DNA from: Pseudobdellovibrionaceae bacterium
GTDB lineage: Bacteria > Bdellovibrionota > Bdellovibrionia > Bdellovibrionales > JAMPXM01
Length of the DNA: 8,248 bases
Direction of reading: 5' to 3'
Assembly: GCA_022843085.1 (NCBI GenBank)
Contig: JALHOI010000105.1
Coordinates: forward strand, 1 to 8,248
The first letter of the stretch is position 1. Each line of letters opens with the position of its first letter. The notes beneath the pieces are model-generated. The model was given only the letters and a program-made list of their open reading frames with translations. It ran no database searches and was not told the origin of the DNA. The position numbers and the translations under genes are program-made. Positions 1 through 6,709 of the stretch are shown in pieces.

Positions 1-728
1 CGCGATTCAATTGCAGTCACCGATGCGCGAATGAAGCTTTCAAACAGATTTTCGATATCTTCAGTTAGTTTTGCATTTTCAATTGCAACCGACGCCTGCG
101 ATGCAAAAGCAAACATGAGCTCTTCATCTTCGTCGGTGAATGGAACGACGTCGTTGCGGTCCAGCAGCTTGTTCGAGTCCGAATCTCCGTCGCTGCCGTG
201 TTTCAGCTTATTGATGATTTGAAGAACACCGCGAATTTTTGAATTCGAGCTTGTCATTGGCACGGCCAACATCGAAATCGTGTTATAGCCGGTTTCAAGG
301 TCGACTTCTTCGTTGAAGACCAGGTCTGAGTCTGTCGGAAGCTGGTAGCAGTCTTCGATTCGTACCGCTTTACCTTCAATCGCGACCCAGCCTGCAATCG
401 ATGTCTTTTCGAGTTCTAAGATTTTATTCTGATAGGTTTTTCCAGAACGGCGATTCGTCGAACGGTGAAAACGAAGAACCGGAATATACTTCGCCTGCGT
501 ATTTGCGACCGAATCGATTTTGATGTTTTCGGTTAAAAAGATGCTTGCAGCGTCGGCGCCCGTAGCCTCAAGAGCCCGATCGATAATAATATCAAGGATT
601 CGGCTAATATCCTTCTCACGGGTCAGCGCAATTCCGGTGTCGACCAAAGATCGATAGCGCTGAAGTCGCGCACTCTCGAGTGACGCCTCGAGGTTCGATG
701 TTTTTTTCTTCGGTGTAACACTCTTCAT
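1..728 (-). CDS. GAF-domain signalling protein, 3' end cut by the window edge (possibly GAF plus HD-GYP)
   Basis: An open frame reads leftward from ATG at 728 to the window edge without a stop, giving 242 residues. After a basic, helical N-terminus (about 1-40) comes a GAF domain at about 41-218. It shows the usual ending of this fold: a core strand AVPM (155-158), then GVLQIINK (167-174), then FTDEDEELMFAFASQASVAIENA (split here as FTDEDEEL, about 197-204, and FASQASVAIENA, about 208-219). GAF domains bind small ligands or mediate dimerisation in signalling proteins; no ligand can be read from the sequence. The last visible residues, LFESFIRASVTAIES, resemble the linker that opens many HD-GYP cyclic-di-GMP phosphodiesterase domains, so the missing part may be HD-GYP; that is inference. 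A GTG at 731 is an alternative start. No clear Shine-Dalgarno is seen. The start lies 33 bases past the stop of the peptide-binding protein gene, so the two are probably cotranscribed. Confidence 0.85.
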   Translation of the reverse strand, partial: MKSVTPKKKTSNLEASLESARLQRYRSLVDTGIALTREKDISRILDIIIDRALEATGADAASIFLTENIKIDSVANTQAKYIPVLRFHRSTNRRSGKTYQNKILELEKTSIAGWVAIEGKAVRIEDCYQLPTDSDLVFNEEVDLETGYNTISMLAVPMTSSNSKIRGVLQIINKLKHGSDGDSDSNKLLDRNDVVPFTDEDEELMFAFASQASVAIENAKLTEDIENLFESFIRASVTAIES

Positions 729-761
729 CACGATCTGTATCGTCTCGAAAGCCAGCTAGCG

Positions 762-2369
762 TTAGTCTAGTTCATCGGGGTTCGCGGTAGCACTCGTTCG
801 AAGTCGAGAGAGGTCGAGGTGATTGAGAGGGTTTAACTGCCAGCCCTCGAACTGGGGCTTCGCTAAGATCGAGAAGTGGATACGACCTAGAGGAATCACT
901 TCAGCACGATCGATTAAGATCTTCACGACTTCGGTACAGGACTTCTTTCGTTGGGCTTCATTTTTAGCAGTTCTTAACTTGAGTACCGCCGCGTTATAGC
1001 GAGGAAGTTCGAGTTTGATGAAGTTCTCCGGGTCACCCGTCGCAAAAATTTCGACGGCCGCGAGGCACGTTGATCGATCCAGCCCTACTCCTTTGCGAAA
1101 CAGGTCTGGTGTCGCCGTACGCAATTCACTTAGGTAAACCGATTGTTCGACAGGTTTTAGGTCGACAGAGAGCCCCAGGTGTTTCTTCCATTGGGCCTGC
1201 ATCCACTCCATGCCCTTCTGTATGTCGTCGCCGCCTAGGCGCGAGAAGTGAAGCGTCCAGCGTTTAGTTTTCAAGGCTTGCGGAACGCCGGCCCAAAGCT
1301 TTTGTGCGCGCTTTAAATCAAATTTCAAACAGGGGACTGTCGTCATCCACTGCGGCGCGAGTCCGGGGCAACCGGGAACACCCAACGCTGAATAGAGTGT
1401 CTTAAGTTCTTCGTAGTTCAGAGCGTTGGCGAGGGCCTGACGAAATTGAGTTTCATTGCGAAGGCCCGGTCCAAAACCGACGTAGTCAAAACGCGCGACC
1501 GGAATTTGGTGAAGTTCTTTCGAGTCCTTCCACGCTTTTAAATAATGCGTCGGAAGCCGACGCAGAAAGGTCAGCGTCCCTTCACGGTAGAGGTTCAAAG
1601 CCGTTTCATCGTCATCGATGACAAGAATTTCGACGGGGGGACGCGGCTTGGCGTCGTACGACTCGTTGGTCTCGAGTCGAATGCGTCGGCCGGGCGTCCA
1701 CGTCGCAAGTTTGTAGGGGCCGGAGTAAGGCGCTGATGCCGCATTCTCGCGGTCGTATTTGAAACCGGTTCGAGTTGCCGCAAGGGCCGGGTGCGCGAGT
1801 CTCTGAATGAACTCCGGATCTCTTTCTTCAAGATCAATTTCAAGAATGCGGTCCGAGACCGCGCGGGCGCCGAGCTTGTCAGAGGTCATGGTGCCTTTGT
1901 GAATGGCCTTCGCGTTTTTCACACGACTTAAGACTTCGACACCAAGGCCCTTCGTCGCGGGCTCGACCAGGCGGCGCCACGATTCGACAAAATCGACGGC
2001 CGTTATGGCTTGGCGATCGCTCCAGATTGCGGTCTTCTTAATTTCACATCGAAGCGTCAGAAGACTTTTCGTCCATTCGCATCGGCTTGCAATTTCAGGC
2101 TGAGCGACACCTTGAGCGTCTACGAAATAGAGTCCGCGCAGAAGGTTGACAAGAAAGTAGTTCGATTCGCTTGAGCTAATCCGGACTGGGTCAACCGCTG
2201 TTGGTTCGACTGAAAGCGAAAAACGAAAGACTTTATCATCAGATTGATTCTCAGTTCGCGACGCGGATTCTTGTCTTTTCGAAACCGAGTCTTCAGCGCC
2301 CTGCGACTGACAAACGTCGAGGAATCCAGCGACCAAAAGAACCAGAAGATGGCGAGTACGGACTTTCAT
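762..2369 (-). CDS. OppA-like periplasmic peptide-binding protein (SBP_bac_5 family)
   Basis: This 535-residue protein matches the usual size of OppA/DppA-type binding proteins, which capture peptides in the periplasm for an ABC importer. An export signal is visible: basic residues at 3-6, a hydrophobic core at about 8-17, and Cys20 followed by a Ser/Glu/Gln-rich linker to about 46. FLDVC is a poor lipobox, so lipoprotein status is uncertain. Family features follow in order: FRFSLSVEPTAVDPVR (48-63), the NLLRGLY segment (75-81), TAIWSDRQAITAVDFVESWRR (two parts, 113-120 and 121-133), AAS-PYSGPYKL (about 210-221), the FRQALANALNYEEL helix (309-322), and a C-terminal EVIPLGR motif (490-496). 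No permease or ATPase gene is adjacent in the visible sequence, which is unusual for a dedicated importer but common for orphan binding proteins. The start has only a weak GA-rich Shine-Dalgarno. Substrate is not predictable from sequence alone. Confidence 0.9.
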   Translation of the reverse strand: MKVRTRHLLVLLVAGFLDVCQSQGAEDSVSKRQESASRTENQSDDKVFRFSLSVEPTAVDPVRISSSESNYFLVNLLRGLYFVDAQGVAQPEIASRCEWTKSLLTLRCEIKKTAIWSDRQAITAVDFVESWRRLVEPATKGLGVEVLSRVKNAKAIHKGTMTSDKLGARAVSDRILEIDLEERDPEFIQRLAHPALAATRTGFKYDRENAASAPYSGPYKLATWTPGRRIRLETNESYDAKPRPPVEILVIDDDETALNLYREGTLTFLRRLPTHYLKAWKDSKELHQIPVARFDYVGFGPGLRNETQFRQALANALNYEELKTLYSALGVPGCPGLAPQWMTTVPCLKFDLKRAQKLWAGVPQALKTKRWTLHFSRLGGDDIQKGMEWMQAQWKKHLGLSVDLKPVEQSVYLSELRTATPDLFRKGVGLDRSTCLAAVEIFATGDPENFIKLELPRYNAAVLKLRTAKNEAQRKKSCTEVVKILIDRAEVIPLGRIHFSILAKPQFEGWQLNPLNHLDLSRLRTSATANPDELD

Positions 2370-2473
2370 GAGGAACCCATCTCATATTGAGACGGTGTGA
2401 GGCAAGAATCCGAACAAGATCTCGAAATAGATCGCAAGATACGTCACACTAACTTAGACGGCGGGGGAGAGTT
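2370..2473. promoter_or_regulatory. Divergent intergenic region between the OppA-like gene and the small lipoprotein gene
   Basis: This 104-base gap separates two genes that point away from each other, so it should hold both promoters. I could not identify a convincing -35/-10 pair for either direction. A perfect 5-base-arm inverted repeat, TCTCA-TAT-TGAGA, lies at 2380-2392, only 11 bases upstream of the minus-strand start, where a bound protein or RNA fold could affect transcription or translation of the peptide-binding protein gene. The function of the region is inferred from gene orientation only. Confidence 0.5.
2464..2469 (+). promoter_or_regulatory. Shine-Dalgarno (GGGGAG) for a TTG-started gene
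   Basis: A purine run GGGGGAG ends four bases before the TTG at 2474. It is the only good ribosome binding site near the 5' end of this frame and is the reason for choosing TTG. The spacing is a little short, so the next in-frame TTG at 2486 or the ATG at 2525 remain possible. Confidence 0.55.
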
Positions 2474-3019
2474 TTGAAGACTTCATTGAATGACGAACAA
2501 GTTTCGAAACCTCCGCGTACCCGAATGAAGCCCATCGGGCTTGTTGCGGCGACGGTTGCTGCGGCCGTTATGCTTTTTCAGAACTGTGGAACCTACGAGC
2601 CAATGAATAACCCGCTCTACAGTTCTGGACTTATCTCAAGCTGCCTTGGGCCAAGTTGCATTCAAGATCTAAATTACCTCGCACTCTACGTTGGTAATCC
2701 TGATCCGATCTTGATCACTCGTGATACCGAACGGGCCATTGATCTTGGCGGGTACTGCGACACTGCGGGATATCCGGACTCAAAGCTGTATGTCGAATTA
2801 AAAAGCGGTGCCACCACGGTCATTGCTCCCTACACATCGACTGCGAAATGTGACTCGAATGGTCGCTTTCGCGTCTTGATCGATTTGCCCGCGGGCTACA
2901 ACTACAACCTGTCGTATTCAATCGTTCTCACGTTTCGTGCCGTCGATTCGAGCGGCAATGAGTACGATCACCCGACCGGGGTTAATCGTCGCGAGGTTGC
3001 AATTCTGACGGCGCCGTAA
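2474..3019 (+). CDS. Small putative lipoprotein of unknown function
   Basis: I do not recognise the family of this 181-residue protein. The N-terminus has a polar stretch (1-18), basic residues, then a hydrophobic core (about 20-35, Ala/Val-rich) ending FQNCG, with Cys38 as the likely lipidated residue. The lipobox is not canonical, but endings of this FQNC style are, from memory, common in Bdellovibrio lipoproteins. The mature part has four further cysteines (57, 62, 95, 126), enough for two disulfides in the periplasm. From about 65 onward it alternates hydrophobic and polar residues (LYVELK, RFRVLIDLP, SYSIVLTFRAVD), suggesting a beta-sandwich or Ig-like fold; that is inference. The start is TTG, chosen because of the purine run just before it; starting at Met18 (2525) would still leave a complete signal. 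The last 38 bases overlap the end of the convergent PotD-like gene. Confidence 0.75.
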   Translation: MKTSLNDEQVSKPPRTRMKPIGLVAATVAAAVMLFQNCGTYEPMNNPLYSSGLISSCLGPSCIQDLNYLALYVGNPDPILITRDTERAIDLGGYCDTAGYPDSKLYVELKSGATTVIAPYTSTAKCDSNGRFRVLIDLPAGYNYNLSYSIVLTFRAVDSSGNEYDHPTGVNRREVAILTAP

Positions 3020-4259
3020 CCTCTGGCCTTGGTAATTCGGCAGGTACCTCAGAAGTCGCACCAGAAGTCACGCCAGGCGTCGCCGAAGAAGCTGATTCAG
3101 CTGCAGCTGGAATGCCGGCCTCGGCGTTGACGGGTTCAACTGGCGCTTGTCGCGGTGGTGATTTTAGTTTTACTTTCGCGGTGGCCGGCGCCCCATCAAC
3201 TAACTTGGTCGCTAATGGACCCGATGGCATCTTTAAGCTCGCACCTTGCACCATTTGCTCAAGAACATCATCGGCATTTCGCACCCGTTCGTCTCGCTCA
3301 ATTGAAATTTTGTCGATTGAAAAAGTTCGAAAATACGACGCGCGCAATTCTTTTGGAAGCGAGGCGAGTTCAACTTGTTCACGCAGGGTCGTTGCTCCAA
3401 CACGTGCGGTCTCAATGAGGGCTAGGGTTTGTGAGGGTTCGAGAAGAAATCGAACGAATTTTCTAGCTCGCTCGAGATCGCCGTCGGCGATGGCTGCAGC
3501 TGTTAGGATCCAAAGTGGGTGAAGCTCGCGTTCATTGGCTTTCAACGGTGCGAATGTGAGGTTGAGGTCCTTGTAGGGCCGAAACGCGAGGCTCGCGTGC
3601 GAGACGATCACCGGCGACGTCGGTGTCGTCGAGAGGCCACCAGGACCCTTCTTCATCTGGTTTAAGAGTTCGGTCGATTCTGCGAACATCGGCTGCATTT
3701 TCGCCGCAAAAGTACTCGCAGCTGTTTCTCCGTCGTCGATTCCAGTCAAAATAGCCGGCCAGAAACCTATCCGAGGCTTTAAGCCTTCGAACTCTTTCGC
3801 CGAGGCTGTTCCTAGAACTCCCCAAAGAAGTGGGGCGGTATCCATCAGGTTTCGATCGTTCGGCAGCTTTCGAAAGTCGGGCGCAATCACAGTCGGAAAT
3901 TTCGAACGCGAATCGAACAGCGACACGAGCTTTCTTTCAGCACGCAGGGCGCTGACTTGATGATGATAAACCAATACGAGATCAAACTGGCCGGGTGCAG
4001 ACTTCAGAGCCCGACGCAAAAGCGAACTCGGAAATGGCTCGGTCGTCAGTTCGACTTCTATCTTTTCTCGCCGCTGAAATTCGATTAAAAGCTCACGGCT
4101 CAAAATACCAGGGGGCGAAAGCACACTGAGTCTCGCTTCAGCTTTGAGCCGACCTTCTTCTGAGGTTCGGTCGCGAAGAAGCTTCCATCCCCACGCGGCG
4201 CCAAGCACGAAGGAACAAACAATTACAGTGAGAAATGGCCACGGAAGTTTCGCCCTCAT
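2982..4259 (-). CDS. PotD-like extracellular solute-binding protein with a membrane anchor and disordered C-terminal tail
   Basis: The 425-residue product begins with a hydrophobic segment (about 8-26) that could be an uncleaved anchor or a signal cleaved near GAA. LSVLSPPGILSRELLIEFQ (44-62) followed by IEVELTTEPFPSS (67-79) and FDLVLVYHHQVSALRAERKLV (split 92-100 and 101-112) matches the opening of PotD/SBP_bac_8-type binding proteins, where the first strand, a helix and the second strand form lobe one. LWILTAAAIADGDLERARKFVRFLLEP (about 249-275) matches the late helix region in which these proteins close. Residues about 345-425 form a Pro/Ala/Ser/Thr-rich tail, not normal for the family and probably unstructured. 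No transporter genes flank it. The start has a good Shine-Dalgarno (GAGGG, nine bases away). Its final 12 codons overlap the opposite-strand lipoprotein gene. Ligand unknown; polyamine or iron are only family-level possibilities. Confidence 0.78.
   Translation of the reverse strand: MRAKLPWPFLTVIVCSFVLGAAWGWKLLRDRTSEEGRLKAEARLSVLSPPGILSRELLIEFQRREKIEVELTTEPFPSSLLRRALKSAPGQFDLVLVYHHQVSALRAERKLVSLFDSRSKFPTVIAPDFRKLPNDRNLMDTAPLLWGVLGTASAKEFEGLKPRIGFWPAILTGIDDGETAASTFAAKMQPMFAESTELLNQMKKGPGGLSTTPTSPVIVSHASLAFRPYKDLNLTFAPLKANERELHPLWILTAAAIADGDLERARKFVRFLLEPSQTLALIETARVGATTLREQVELASLPKELRASYFRTFSIDKISIERDERVRNADDVLEQMVQGASLKMPSGPLATKLVDGAPATAKVKLKSPPRQAPVEPVNAEAGIPAAAESASSATPGVTSGATSEVPAELPRPEVTAPSELQPRDD
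3051..3086 (-). repeat. 12-bp tandem repeat in the tail of the PotD-like gene
   Basis: Plus-strand copies AGAAGTCGCACC (3051-3062) and AGAAGTCACGCC (3063-3074) are followed by a degenerate third, AGGCGTCGCCGA (3075-3086). On the coding strand they encode VTSG and ATSE-type tetrapeptides in the disordered C-terminal tail, so the repeat keeps frame when copies are gained or lost. Confidence 0.65.
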
Positions 4260-4268
4260 CTATCTCAG

Positions 4269-4273
4269 CCCTC
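4269..4273 (-). promoter_or_regulatory. Shine-Dalgarno (GAGGG) for the PotD-like gene
   Basis: GAGGG on the minus strand lies nine bases before the ATG at 4259 and supports that start. Two more GAGGG copies occur just upstream (4276-4280 and 4282-4286), giving a small repeated purine tract in the 55-base gap after the vWA gene. This gap is short enough for the two genes to be cotranscribed. Confidence 0.55.
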
Positions 4274-4314
4274 GACCCTCACCCTCGCAAGGTTCTGAGG
4301 TCGGGGCAAGGCCC

Positions 4315-5400
4315 TTAGCGAAGTCCGGTTGGAAGATATGAGACGGTAATCTGCGAGCCCGCAGCAGGCACCGCGGTTCCGTGAAACGTGATGCTGTTAT
4401 TTGTCGCGTTATAGCTGTAGCCATTCGAGGAATCGACGGGCACGGCTTGACCGCCAACGAACACTTTGAGTGAGCCCTCGCTCGGCGTTCGTTCTAGGTA
4501 AAACTGCGTACTGAGCTCGATGATTTTATTCGAGATCGTAGCGAGCGACGCTCCGAAATCCGCGCAAAGGCTTGCCAGAATTCCGGCCGTTAACGAGGCC
4601 AAACCGTTTTGACGAATTGCGATCTTCCGGCCGTTGTTGCCCAGAGCATTTTGACAAGCCGAATCCTGAATCGCGATTGAGTTGATGTTGTAGTTTCGGT
4701 TTGTTGAGGTCGACCCAGTTTTCACATCGAGAAAGTCGACATAGCTCTGAAGAGTGTAAAGGGCTGGATCATTGTACTGATTTTCTTTTGAGCCGGTACC
4801 ATTCCAGGAAAAGTCGTCCTCGTCGCTCAGCATGATGACCGAGAGGTAAGCGTCGCTTCGGGGAAAGCCCATTTCAATGTTCGTCTGGTTATTTAAGGCC
4901 GAACGCATCGACTGCAGAGTTCGTTCGTCGCCAGAGCCATTTATTCCGCGAAGAATATTTGCGATAAACGCCTGCTCGAGGTTCGGCGTATCTTTAGTCA
5001 AAATTTTTGGAGCTGTGTAGGTGATGCCGTCGACAACGTAAGTACCATTCTTATAAACAGCCATGCCGAGGCTTGCGTTGAAATCGTCTTTGTAGGCATC
5101 CGACGCTGTGACAGCAATTTGAAAATCAAAACCGTTTTGTTCAAATCGGTCGATAAACCGCTGAAAGTTTGCGGCAATTGCTTGCTGGCTGGTCTGCATC
5201 GACCCCGAGTTGTCGATCACCCAAAGGATATCGATTTTGCCGTTAACTTCGGCTGCACTCTGATTGAAAGTCGCAGATTCAGACAGAAGGTCGAAGCTCA
5301 TGTTGCGAGATCCGCACCCGACGCTGAAAACCGCCATGATCAGAAGTAGTGAAGCCGTTCGAGATTGAGTAAAGAGCTTCGACATTTTTGCGGTGAACAT
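4315..5400 (-). CDS. von Willebrand factor A domain lipoprotein
   Basis: The 361-residue protein has a signal core (about 17-27) ending FSVGCG, with Cys29 the likely lipid site, placing it on a periplasmic or surface membrane face. The vWA domain spans about 56-300. KIDILWVIDNSGSM carries the metal-ion-dependent adhesion site DxSxS as Asp63, Ser65 and Ser67; SVIMLSDEDDFS (187-198) supplies the later acidic metal-site loop; Thr138 is a candidate for the middle threonine. vWA domains bind protein partners through a Mg or Mn ion, usually for adhesion or assembly. A small C-terminal beta module follows (about 300-361, VFVGGQAVPVDSSNGYSY and ITVSYLPTG), which I infer to be a repeat-style extension seen in similar bacterial proteins. 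ATG at 5400 is favoured over Met6 by a GGAGG six bases away. It precedes the PotD-like gene by 55 bases. Partner unknown. Confidence 0.9.
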   Translation of the reverse strand: MFTAKMSKLFTQSRTASLLLIMAVFSVGCGSRNMSFDLLSESATFNQSAAEVNGKIDILWVIDNSGSMQTSQQAIAANFQRFIDRFEQNGFDFQIAVTASDAYKDDFNASLGMAVYKNGTYVVDGITYTAPKILTKDTPNLEQAFIANILRGINGSGDERTLQSMRSALNNQTNIEMGFPRSDAYLSVIMLSDEDDFSWNGTGSKENQYNDPALYTLQSYVDFLDVKTGSTSTNRNYNINSIAIQDSACQNALGNNGRKIAIRQNGLASLTAGILASLCADFGASLATISNKIIELSTQFYLERTPSEGSLKVFVGGQAVPVDSSNGYSYNATNNSITFHGTAVPAAGSQITVSYLPTGLR

Positions 5401-5406
5401 TGTTCG

Positions 5407-5411
5407 CCTCC
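5407..5411 (-). promoter_or_regulatory. Strong Shine-Dalgarno (GGAGG) for the vWA gene
   Basis: GGAGG on the minus strand sits six bases before the ATG at 5400, the best ribosome binding site in the window. It settles the choice between the two nearby in-frame ATGs and suggests efficient translation. Confidence 0.8.
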
Positions 5412-5499
5412 GAACGTTCTAAAAATCAGCAAGACGGGAAAAAGGTCTGGTCTGCTTCGACACGAGATTTCTGACACTTAATTTCTCGGATCATGCGCG

Positions 5500-5518
5500 A
5501 CCTCTGGCGAGGTTTTTT
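5500..5518 (+). terminator. Possible short intrinsic terminator on the plus strand
   Basis: ACCTC (5500-5504), loop TGGC, GAGGT (5509-5513), then a run of T to 5518 has the shape of a minimal rho-independent terminator. The stem is only five base pairs. No plus-strand gene precedes it, so it could be chance, or could end an antisense transcript over the vWA gene's leader; there is no other support for such a transcript. Confidence 0.3.
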
Positions 5519-5618
5519 ACAAGGGTCTCAGTTTGAGATTCAATTCTACATCGAGAGGCAGGTTCTTGTTTTCAGAGGTGAATTTGTTAGACGGTATCGA
5601 AGTGAGACGCCTTAGTTG

Positions 5619-5649
5619 TAAAGTCGGTCGACAGATTCAACAGACTTTA
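5619..5649. repeat. Inverted repeat, 7-base arms, downstream of the CDF gene
   Basis: TAAAGTC and GACTTTA are perfectly complementary arms around a 17-base loop, about 75 bases past the CDF stop. Without a following T-run on the minus strand it does not look like an intrinsic terminator; a protein-binding palindrome or a transcript-stabilising stem are alternatives. Confidence 0.35.
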
Positions 5650-5723
5650 GGTTCAATTCGCCACATCAATTGGGCCGATTTCAGTTTCGGTCTTTGTGAA
5701 TGTTCTCGGGCCTGACGAACCTT

Positions 5724-6695
5724 TTAACAGTGGCCCTGGTCGCTTAAGCAGGTTTCGATTGTGACAAGGCTTGCTTGAAATTCCTGAAGGCCCGCGATTT
5801 CTCGAATCTGAGTTTTTGTTTGTTCAATTTTGCGGTGGTCTTGAAGTGAGTGAATATGAACTCGAAGGGACATTACGTTTTGATAGCCGTCGAGCGACCA
5901 AACCCGAATTGAATCAATTCCAGCGACTCCCTCAAGCTTTAAGACGGCTTCTGAAAAATCAGATTCACGAAAACTGGCGGGGCGTCCCTGAAGTAGCAGA
6001 TAAACGGTGCCCTTTAAGTGTCTTAAAACATTCCACAAGATGAAGCCTGAAAGTATGATAGCGAGCAGAGGGTCGACCCATGTCCAGCCAGTAAAGTGCA
6101 TGATGACTGCGCCCATCAGCACCACGATCCACCCAAAAAGATCTTCAACCATGTGCCAAGTGAGCATCTTCTCGCTGTGGCTTTTGCCTCGCTTCAGTGC
6201 GAATGCTCCGACGCCGTTTACGATAACCCCGAGAATTGCGAGACCTGCCATTCCAATTGTAGCTGGGTTTCGAGGCTCTGAAAAACGTGCGATGGCCGTC
6301 CAGGCGATGGCGATGGCTCCACTCGAAATGACAACGCCCGAAATCATCGCTGCGAATAGCGAGAAACGCCGATATCCGAAGTTAAAGTCTTGGCTGCTGG
6401 CCTTTCGCGAGTATCGCTCGAAGCCCCACGCCAGACCGATCGACAGCGCATCACCGAAGTCGTGAACAGCGTCTGCTGTAATCGCGAGGCTCTGGGTCAT
6501 GAACCCACCGATGAGTTCGATCAGGGCAAAGACGAGGTTCGAAAAAAAAGCGATCGCAAATGAGCGATCAGATTTGTCGGCCGGCAAATGGCTGTGCCCA
6601 TGGGCGTGATCGTGGGCGTGATCGTGTGGGTGATCAAGGCCATGATCATGCTCATGCTCTGGATGTGAAGTCGGGTGGGGTCGGTGCGTGCTCAC
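5724..6695 (-). CDS. Cation diffusion facilitator, zinc-type exporter with His-rich N-terminus
   Basis: CDF proteins export Zn or related divalent ions from the cytoplasm in exchange for protons. From GTG at 6695 the product has 323 residues, typical for the family. The N-terminal tail (1-36) contains 14 histidines in HxH runs. Six membrane helices follow: about 45-65, 68-92, 112-135, 146-168, 178-200 and 205-225. The transport-site pairs are His78/Asp82 in helix 2 (HDFGD) and His181/Asp185 in helix 5 (HMVED); HxxxD in both helices is the zinc-type arrangement. A cytoplasmic ferredoxin-like domain occupies about 235-315. The frame stays open upstream to 6842, but that part overlaps the nuclease gene and lacks family features. 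GTG at 6695, 14 bases after the nuclease stop, fits best, although its Shine-Dalgarno is weak and close (GAG at 6701-6699). Likely cotranscribed with the nuclease gene. Exact metal is inferred. Confidence 0.9.
   Translation of the reverse strand: MSTHRPHPTSHPEHEHDHGLDHPHDHAHDHAHGHSHLPADKSDRSFAIAFFSNLVFALIELIGGFMTQSLAITADAVHDFGDALSIGLAWGFERYSRKASSQDFNFGYRRFSLFAAMISGVVISSGAIAIAWTAIARFSEPRNPATIGMAGLAILGVIVNGVGAFALKRGKSHSEKMLTWHMVEDLFGWIVVLMGAVIMHFTGWTWVDPLLAIILSGFILWNVLRHLKGTVYLLLQGRPASFRESDFSEAVLKLEGVAGIDSIRVWSLDGYQNVMSLRVHIHSLQDHRKIEQTKTQIREIAGLQEFQASLVTIETCLSDQGHC
6602..6635 (-). repeat. 12-bp tandem repeat encoding the His-rich tail of the CDF transporter
   Basis: On the plus strand, GGGCGTGATC occurs at 6602-6611 and 6614-6623, with a diverged third copy ending TGATC at 6635, all in a 12-base period. 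On the coding strand it gives HDHA-type tetrapeptides, so copy number changes would lengthen or shorten the metal-binding tail in frame. Confidence 0.7.
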
Positions 6696-6709
6696 ACTCT
6701 CGACGCTAA

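Larger units (their letters stand above)
5401..5723. other. 323-base stretch without a convincing gene, upstream of the vWA lipoprotein
   Basis: This region lies between the CDF stop and the vWA start, both on the minus strand, and should hold the vWA promoter. Three structures are visible: a short hairpin with a T-run on the plus strand (5500-5518); an inverted repeat TCTCA-GTT-TGAGA (5526-5538); and a longer inverted repeat with 7-base arms, TAAAGTC (5619-5625) and GACTTTA (5643-5649), around a 17-base loop. On the minus strand, TTGAAT followed after 16 bases by TGTAAA near 5545-5518 is a weak promoter candidate. A 60-codon plus-strand frame (TTG at 5533) is not convincing. No tRNA or recognisable RNA family was seen. 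Confidence 0.5.

Noticed and set aside
4269..4286. G-quadruplex in the GAGGG-repeat tract on the minus strand
   Set aside because: Only three G-runs of three are present close together, one fewer than needed.
4260..4314. Possible hairpin CGACCCTCA / TGAGGTCG in the gap between the vWA and PotD-like genes as a terminator
   Set aside because: The stem needs a bulge, the loop is long and there is no T-run on the minus strand; the tract is better explained as a purine-rich ribosome binding region.
4144..4457. Overlapping 65-codon frames on both strands around the vWA/PotD-like junction
   Set aside because: They are shadows of the two real genes, with Arg/Ser/Pro-rich translations and no ribosome binding sites.
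5533..5715. Plus-strand 60-codon frame starting TTG, preceded by AAGGG
   Set aside because: It has no recognisable domain, a rare start, basic composition, and lies in a region with regulatory-looking structure. The Shine-Dalgarno-like AAGGG alone is not enough.
6007..6465. A 152-codon plus-strand frame opposite the CDF gene
   Set aside because: It lies wholly inside the CDF gene on the other strand, whose transport residues and helices are complete; the translation has no family features.
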